Program-made: the position numbers and the translations under genes
Part shown: positions 62,801 to 64,000 of the stretch, in pieces
Layout: each line of letters begins with the position of its first letter
How positions within the stretch are numbered: the stretch's first letter is position 1
Notes under the pieces: generated by a model
The model's input: the letters and a program-made list of their open reading frames with translations, nothing else
The model's database searches: none
What the model was told of the DNA's origin: nothing
Assembly: GCA_035222895.1 (NCBI GenBank)
Contig: JAVYIG010001045.1
Span: 62,001-126,000, forward strand
Direction of reading: 5' to 3'
Length of the DNA stretch: 64,000 bases
Source of the DNA: Strongylocentrotus droebachiensis
Taxonomy: Eukaryota > Echinodermata > Echinoidea > Camarodonta > Strongylocentrotidae

Positions 62801-64000
62801 AACTTAAAGTCGATCTTAGTCTTTGTGAAACAATCTCCTGGACTATTTACCCGAAAATGCCCACATCAGCCTCGACGACCAAATTGTATTCCACTAGCAT
62901 GGAATTGTCAGGGAGACTCTCGGGTGTCTGCAGGCTGCTCGTACTGGCTATCACTTCTACGTTGATGTTTCGATCAGGGACATAGATCAGACCCCCAATG
63001 TCGAAGCGAAGACGGAGGGTACTCTGATGGAGAAAAAAAGAGGAGATAACAGATTATTTTTTATACCGTAATGAAGATGTTATAGTCTTGTGGAAATATG
63101 ATTTTAGCCAGTTTACTAACATTTTTGTTATCAAGGAATATCAAGGAATCAATCAACAATAATTGATATTTGACCAAATTTGATATTTAGAAGGCCTGTG
63201 ATAATTAAGAATTATTGTGAGCTGCTTTATGTTACAATGAGAAGTGTATTAATAAATGTAAGGAAAGTTAAAAAAATGTTGTAACATATGGTTATTTAGT
63301 ACATAATAATCCATGAAATTTTCAATGTCAGGGATGGATGAAATTCTGCCAATAATATCTGATCAGATTTATATTCCATACATATCTTATCTTAAGATAT
63401 ACCCTGATATTAAATAGGTTTTAATAGACGCAGATCAAATGAGAGAAACAGGTCAGTGAAAGTTTGAACAAAACTTAACAGGAAAATAAGAAAGTTACAC
63501 ATTTTTGAAGGTGTGATCAATCAAACACAAACTGCCAACCATGTCACATATCTATAGGCCGACTTCATCAGCTCGAGATTGCCAAATAGCTCGCTATTTC
63601 TGATTTGGGAAATAATCCCAAAACTACAAATTGCGTCTTCATCAGCTGGAGACTCGACCTCGAAACTCGAGTTCGGGCTGGTGAAGACGCACCAGACATA
63701 TAGCGGGATATTTTGCCAAATAGCGGGATTTTTTGCAAACTAGCCCAAGATATCTTGGGATGATTATCTTGACCGAATATCCCGCCAATTGCAACGGCGG
63801 GCTGGTGAAGGTGCAAATTAGCTGGATAATTTGTAATCAGGATAGTTAAAATAGCGGGATATTTGGTGGCAATCTCGAGCTGATGATGACAGGCCTTATG
63901 TGCACAATCTGGAAGCTTACGGCTGTGAAGGACGGCATGGGGTTACCCAGGTTACATATAACACTGGAGGTGTCAACGTTCTGGGTAGGTTCACAGGTCA
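55016..64000 (-). CDS. Integrin alpha gene B, 3' part (nine coding exons, starts beyond right edge)
   Basis: C-terminal part of an alpha chain: calf-1/calf-2, transmembrane helix and cytoplasmic tail. Exons 63921-64000 (partial), 62851-63023, 61603-61771, 59920-60036, 58998-59153, 58253-58366, 56690-56794, 55951-56070 and 55016-55165 join in phase to about 393 residues. Landmarks: ICNLGNPMPS; WRMINGDWLVFI (ITGA7 has the same W....NGKWLLY spacing); the Cys cluster GCTKAKCVALTC; the helix WVIILSILGGLLLLLLLI; and CGFFKRK. The tail is 49 residues from CGFFKR. NRRLMEKY in exon 58998-59153 lies where laminin-type alphas are proteolytically cleaved, but is only dibasic. B covers the part of the protein that gene A lacks in this window. 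Confidence 0.93.
55280..55942. repeat. Long CAC/ATC trinucleotide microsatellite
   Basis: More than 600 bp of interrupted then pure ACC and ATC repeats on the plus strand, ending about 9 bp from the splice donor of the transmembrane exon. Poly-His, Pro, Ser, Gly and Asp frames are artefacts. Confidence 0.95.
55951..56070 (-). CDS. Gene B transmembrane exon
   Basis: Encodes LPIKMFTDMEGAGKVPIWVI then ILSILGGLLLLLLLILLLWK. Compare EGVPWWVILLAVLAG...LLLWK in ITGA7. Phase 0 on both sides. Confidence 0.96.
56274..56640. other. Gene B intron with CTT-rich run and repeat fragment
   Basis: CTTCTT/TTC-rich stretch, then GGGGCGGATCTAGGGGGTGT ... GCCCCTG around a poly-C run, an inverted GGATC-C-GCC(A/C)CTG repeat (56450-56615) that looks like a foldback element. 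Confidence 0.55.
56690..56794 (-). CDS. Gene B exon (calf-2 end)
   Basis: Encodes RKLGYVEILTEAQLVAQMDN then GNHGQGEDVNPDMIQ. Aligns with the segment after LWNSTFLEEY in laminin-type alphas. 35 codons, phase 0/0. Confidence 0.85.
57062..57360 (+). mobile_element. tRNA-derived SINE
   Basis: Head GGTGTCGTGGTCTAGTGGAT with B box GCGGTTCAAGTC, then a tail ACATTAATCTACATTTGCCC ... GGAGTGCCAGGAGTGTCG. Lies in a gene B intron. Confidence 0.7.
57709..57882 (+). mobile_element. tRNA-derived SINE (GGCATTAATCC family)
   Basis: Head ACGCACAATGGCTCAGTGGT, body AAGGCATTAATCCTCATTAC, end TTGCTTACTTACAAGCATAC. Same family as 30728 and 61279. Confidence 0.75.
57895..58080 (+). mobile_element. LINE ORF2 3' end fragment
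   Basis: In frame: LSKKRAGELSFPLIAAKLWN then QLTTAVQTASSVDQFKKLLK and a stop, the C-terminal signature of CR1/Jockey-type ORF2. Opposite in orientation to gene B, heavily 5'-truncated. Confidence 0.8.
58253..58366 (-). CDS. Gene B exon (calf-2 cysteine cluster)
   Basis: Acceptor GATTTAG, donor GTAAGA. Encodes GCTKAKCVALTCFINPLQVR then HILQVKIEAIQWQDTLIT, aligning with DCARGTANCVVFSCPL...RLWNSTFL of ITGA7. Fits phase 0/0 between its neighbours. Confidence 0.85.
58500..58990 (-). other. Gene B intron
   Basis: AT-rich. No exon or recognised repeat apart from a LINE-like tail at 58505-58600. Confidence 0.5.
58998..59153 (-). CDS. Gene B exon (calf-2, cleavage-region)
   Basis: Encodes STGTGSCNIADILELQNRRL, MEKYREDSFSFPAAPEEDIT and PIYGPAEGTQHL. 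Acidic and Pro-rich like the variable, cleaved loop of laminin-type alphas. Acceptor CAATAG, donor GTGGGT. Confidence 0.88.
59203..59360. mobile_element. CAGTCAAACCTGCTTTAGC-family element
   Basis: Inverted ends CAGTCAAACCTGCTTTAGCA and TGTAGAGGTTTCACTGTA. A close relative is at 38712-38900. Confidence 0.7.
59738..59905. repeat. (CT)n microsatellite
   Basis: About 165 bp of CT with minor interruptions, ending a few bases from the donor of exon 59920-60036. In gene orientation it is an (AG)n tract just after the 5' splice site. Confidence 0.95.
59920..60036 (-). CDS. Gene B exon (calf-2 start)
   Basis: Encodes ITNDGAGLLPFQSILTINIP then WRMINGDWLVFIKSISVTD. P-W-x5-G-x-W is a hallmark of alpha-chain calf-2. 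Confidence 0.95.
60404..60940. mobile_element. TTAA-type MITE with a 90-codon frame
   Basis: Ends TTAAAGGTACTATGTCCCAT and ...GGGAAATAGTACCTTTAA, 537 bp. A plus-strand frame at 60509-60781 has no domain I recognise. Partial relatives at 15841-16125. Confidence 0.75.
61079..61213. mobile_element. Palindromic MITE (AAGTACAAGTTCACC family)
   Basis: Starts GCAGCATTTCACCAATCCG and ends TTCGTAGAGTGATGCCCAG. Relative of the MITE that hosts the LINE at 39160-42388. Confidence 0.8.
61279..61460 (+). mobile_element. tRNA-derived SINE (GGCATTAATCC family)
   Basis: The head GGCCCGATAGCTCAGTTGGT and B box GGTTCGAAACC are tRNA-like, with a body AAGGCATTAATCCTCATTAC. The most complete tRNA region of this family in the window. 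Confidence 0.82.
61603..61771 (-). CDS. Gene B exon (calf-1/calf-2 linker)
   Basis: Encodes STFPESVYYSSNSSNYANAA ... SYIGTPFTLSYQ after a split Gly codon. Donor GTAAGT. Several N-x-S/T sites suggest glycosylation. Confidence 0.92.
61779..62135 (-). mobile_element. Dispersed ~355-bp repeat abutting exon 61603-61771
   Basis: Third copy of the 4972/37957 repeat, inverted. It begins about 8 bp from the exon boundary, at the 3' end of the intron. Confidence 0.8.
62136..62850 (-). other. Gene B intron, remainder
   Basis: A GATGATGAT run (62286-62345), and inverted copies of ATGGTGAGAGCAAACAGTTGCA/AGGCCGTTTATGCAACTGTT around 62630-62790 suggesting a foldback element. No exon seen. Confidence 0.55.
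62851..63023 (-). CDS. Gene B exon (calf-1)
   Basis: Encodes STLRLRFDIGGLIYVPDRNI, NVEVIASTSSLQTPESLPDN and SMLVEYNLVVEADVGIFG. Acceptor CCATCAG, donor GTAAAT, exit phase 2. Confidence 0.93.
63550..63892. mobile_element. MITE with CTCGAGATTGCC ends
   Basis: Inverted ends CATCAGCTCGAGATTGCC and GGCAATCTCGAGCTGATG, with internal repeats of AAATAGCGGGATATTTTG and GGCTGGTGAAGACGCA. Non-coding, about 340 bp. Confidence 0.78.
63921..64000 (-). CDS. Gene B exon, partial at right edge (calf-1)
   Basis: Reads TCEPTQNVDTSSVICNLGNP then MPSFTA before a GTAAGC donor. The C...CxLGNP motif is conserved near the end of calf-1. Truncated by the window edge. Confidence 0.93.

Overview
The window looks like AT-rich genomic DNA from an invertebrate deuterostome. 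A sea urchin or another echinoderm is the best guess, with moderate confidence. The basis is large introns with GT-AG splicing, very abundant TACATGTA-type motifs, many tRNA-derived SINEs, palindromic MITEs, CR1/Jockey-type and Penelope-type retroelements, and animal-specific gene families. No bacterial operon, CRISPR array, rRNA gene or intact functional tRNA gene was seen.

Four host genes can be assembled from exon homology, splice sites and phase continuity. (1) Integrin alpha gene A, minus strand, 27574 down to 622 and off the left edge. Fourteen consecutive exons (639 codons, every junction in frame) cover the signal peptide, the seven-bladed FG-GAP propeller and the thigh, and resemble the vertebrate laminin-receptor alphas (ITGA3/6/7). 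(2) BLOC1S1, plus strand, 28197-33863, head to head with gene A with 622 bp between the ATGs. (3) PYM1 (partner of Y14-Mago), minus strand, 49877-37500, three coding exons; its introns are crowded with transposons. (4) Integrin alpha gene B, minus strand, from the right edge down to 55016. Nine exons cover the calf domains, the transmembrane helix and a GFFKR tail. A is a 5' half and B a 3' half and they do not overlap in protein space. They may be tandem paralogs or one gene permuted by rearrangement or assembly.

The head-to-head pair of an ITGA7-type integrin and BLOC1S1, with PYM1 nearby, recalls the human 12q13 neighbourhood, so the linkage may be ancient. Integrins act at the cell surface, BLOC1S1 in lysosome-related organelle biogenesis and trafficking, and PYM1 in removing exon junction complexes from mRNA. 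No shared pathway is implied beyond a shared promoter region for A and BLOC1S1.

The most unusual structure is at 12968-15600. The second coding exon of gene A, with its own polypyrimidine tract and 3' splice site, has expanded into about 14 tandem units of 126 bp (one of 129 bp). Every unit keeps the AG acceptor and the reading frame, so one donor exon faces 13 interchangeable in-frame acceptors. Gene A also has a tandem pair of 65-nt exons at the position where vertebrate ITGA6/ITGA7 carry the X1/X2 exons, a decayed duplicate of another propeller exon, and a SINE whose first bases supply the 5' splice site of exon 4.

The rest is intron and intergenic DNA. Main contents: an 18-bp minisatellite at the left edge; the 12-kb first intron of gene A (15.6-27.4 kb) with a palindromic SINE-like array, a 95-bp palindrome and a polypurine tract; a Penelope-like fossil in BLOC1S1; a nearly full LINE nested in a MITE in PYM1 intron 2; a 3.76-kb element with subterminal 14-bp motifs in PYM1 intron 1; a probable 4-kb 3' UTR of gene B (51-55 kb); and a long CAC/ATC microsatellite beside the transmembrane exon.
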